Below are positions 7,649 to 7,839 of a stretch of 7,839 nt of DNA, in pieces. Under the pieces are notes generated by a model. That model did not search any database. It had not been told where the DNA came from and was given only the letters and a program-made list of their open reading frames with translations. Within the stretch, counting starts at the first letter, position 1. The number at the start of each line of letters is the position of its first letter. The position numbers and the translations under genes are program-made. The stretch spans positions 1 through 7,839 of the forward strand of contig JAFDIX010000118.1 in assembly GCA_019307805.1 (NCBI GenBank), in the 5' to 3' direction. This DNA is from Deltaproteobacteria bacterium. Lineage in GTDB: Bacteria; Desulfobacterota; DSM-4660; Desulfatiglandales; HGW-15.

Positions 7649-7709
7649 CCCCGCCGAAAGCGGGAGATAAATAAGTTGATAGATGAGGCTACATTCCTCT
7701 CCCGCGGGG
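7649..7709. repeat. Competing GC-rich inverted repeats
   Basis: CCCGC at 7650-7654 can pair with GCGGG at 7660-7664 around a CGAAA loop. Alternatively GCGGGAGA (7660-7667) is an exact inverse of TCTCCCGC (7698-7705), and CCCCGC (7649-7654) is an exact inverse of GCGGGG (7704-7709). CCCGCGGG at 7701-7708 is itself palindromic. The arms are mutually exclusive in part, so a transcript could fold in at least two ways. No T-run follows, which argues against a simple terminator; a decayed REP-like element or a 3'-end stabilising structure are possible. Confidence 0.55.
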
Positions 7710-7743
7710 CATAATAATATCGAGTTTCGTAACTGTTTAGCGC

Positions 7744-7793
7744 TTTGAAAGAAATCATTATTGGATTAAAGGGCCGTGTAGGTCTCTTTCAAA
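7744..7793. repeat. 9-bp inverted repeat near the right edge
   Basis: TTTGAAAGA (7744-7752) is the exact inverse of TCTTTCAAA (7785-7793), with a 32-bp spacer. The right arm also sits in a smaller hairpin, CTCTT-TCAA-AAGAG (784-97 of the 7700s: 7784-7797). The repeat overlaps the possible stop of a minus-strand gene, so it could belong to that gene's 3' end, but no T-run supports a terminator. Confidence 0.4.
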
Positions 7794-7839
7794 AGAGCCG
7801 CATCAAAAATTCTCACCTGCTTGTGGAACGCCCCCTGAC
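7766..7839 (-). CDS. Possible C-terminal end of a convergent gene (unidentified)
   Basis: On the minus strand one frame is open from the window edge (first full codon 7837-7835) to a TAA at 7768-7766. It would encode the last 23 residues of a protein, ending RIFDAALLKETYTAL. Codon third positions are fairly GC-rich, as in the neighbouring genes, and the placement would make a normal convergent pair with the efflux operon. I do not recognise the family. Seventy-odd bases are too few to prove coding. A plus-strand frame from a TTG at 7745 is also open to the edge, so the opposite reading cannot be excluded. Confidence 0.3.
   Translation of the reverse strand, partial: QGAFHKQVRIFDAALLKETYTAL

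Larger units (their letters stand above)
7603..7765. other. Non-coding region after the efflux operon
   Basis: No convincing gene is seen here. The stretch holds a 7-bp tandem repeat (7620-7640), GC-rich inverted repeats (7649-7709) and an AT-rich segment. No hairpin is followed by a T-run, so a classical intrinsic terminator for the operon is not visible. Confidence 0.6.

Noticed and set aside
7650..7664. CCCGC-CGAAA-GCGGG hairpin as the operon terminator
   Set aside because: The stem is only 5 bp and is followed by AGATAAATAAG, not a T-run.
7450..7758. Minus-strand 102-codon frame over the pump 3' end and the intergenic region
   Set aside because: Half of it overlaps conserved TM11-TM12 coding of the pump, and the rest crosses the inverted repeats; no ribosome site or domain was seen.
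1..7839. CRISPR arrays, tRNA/rRNA genes, transposase genes or IS ends
   Set aside because: I saw no regularly spaced repeats, no tRNA-like cloverleaf, no rRNA segments and no transposase-like reading frame.

Overview
The window looks like chromosome from an anaerobic Gram-negative bacterium. A member of Desulfobacterota (the former Deltaproteobacteria, for example a sulfate reducer or syntroph) is the best guess. The reasons are a complete Gram-negative tripartite RND efflux operon, a cobalamin-binding-type radical SAM protein of a kind common in strict anaerobes, and mid-50s GC codon use throughout. The taxonomic call is inference; no rRNA or other marker is present.

Layout. Positions 1-1020 (minus strand) hold the first 340 codons of a radical SAM / B12-binding-type protein whose C-terminus lies beyond the left edge. 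A 128-bp divergent intergenic region (1021-1148) follows. It carries a good sigma70-type promoter pointing right, overlapped by three interleaved palindromes that look like a TetR-family operator. Positions 1149-7602 (plus strand) form one tight four-gene operon: a TetR/AcrR-family regulator (1149-1802), a NodT/OprM-type outer-membrane lipoprotein channel (1799-3247, GTG start, 4-base overlap), a periplasmic adaptor (3260-4444, 12-bp gap) and an RND inner-membrane pump (4444-7602, 1-base overlap). Positions 7603-7765 are non-coding, with a 7-bp tandem repeat and GC-rich inverted repeats but no clean intrinsic terminator. The last ~70 bases may hold the end of a convergent minus-strand gene (weak call).

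How the genes work together. The pump, adaptor and outer-membrane channel should assemble into a proton-driven complex that expels a hydrophobic or amphiphilic compound across both membranes. The regulator is the first gene of the same transcript and its probable operator covers its own promoter, so the operon is probably autorepressed and induced by a ligand, perhaps a pump substrate. The divergent radical SAM gene shares the intergenic region, and whether it is co-regulated is open.

I did not find a convincing previously undescribed system. The points most worth a second look are the interleaved operator, the uncharacterised radical SAM family beside it, and the loss of the canonical TM10 lysine in the pump.
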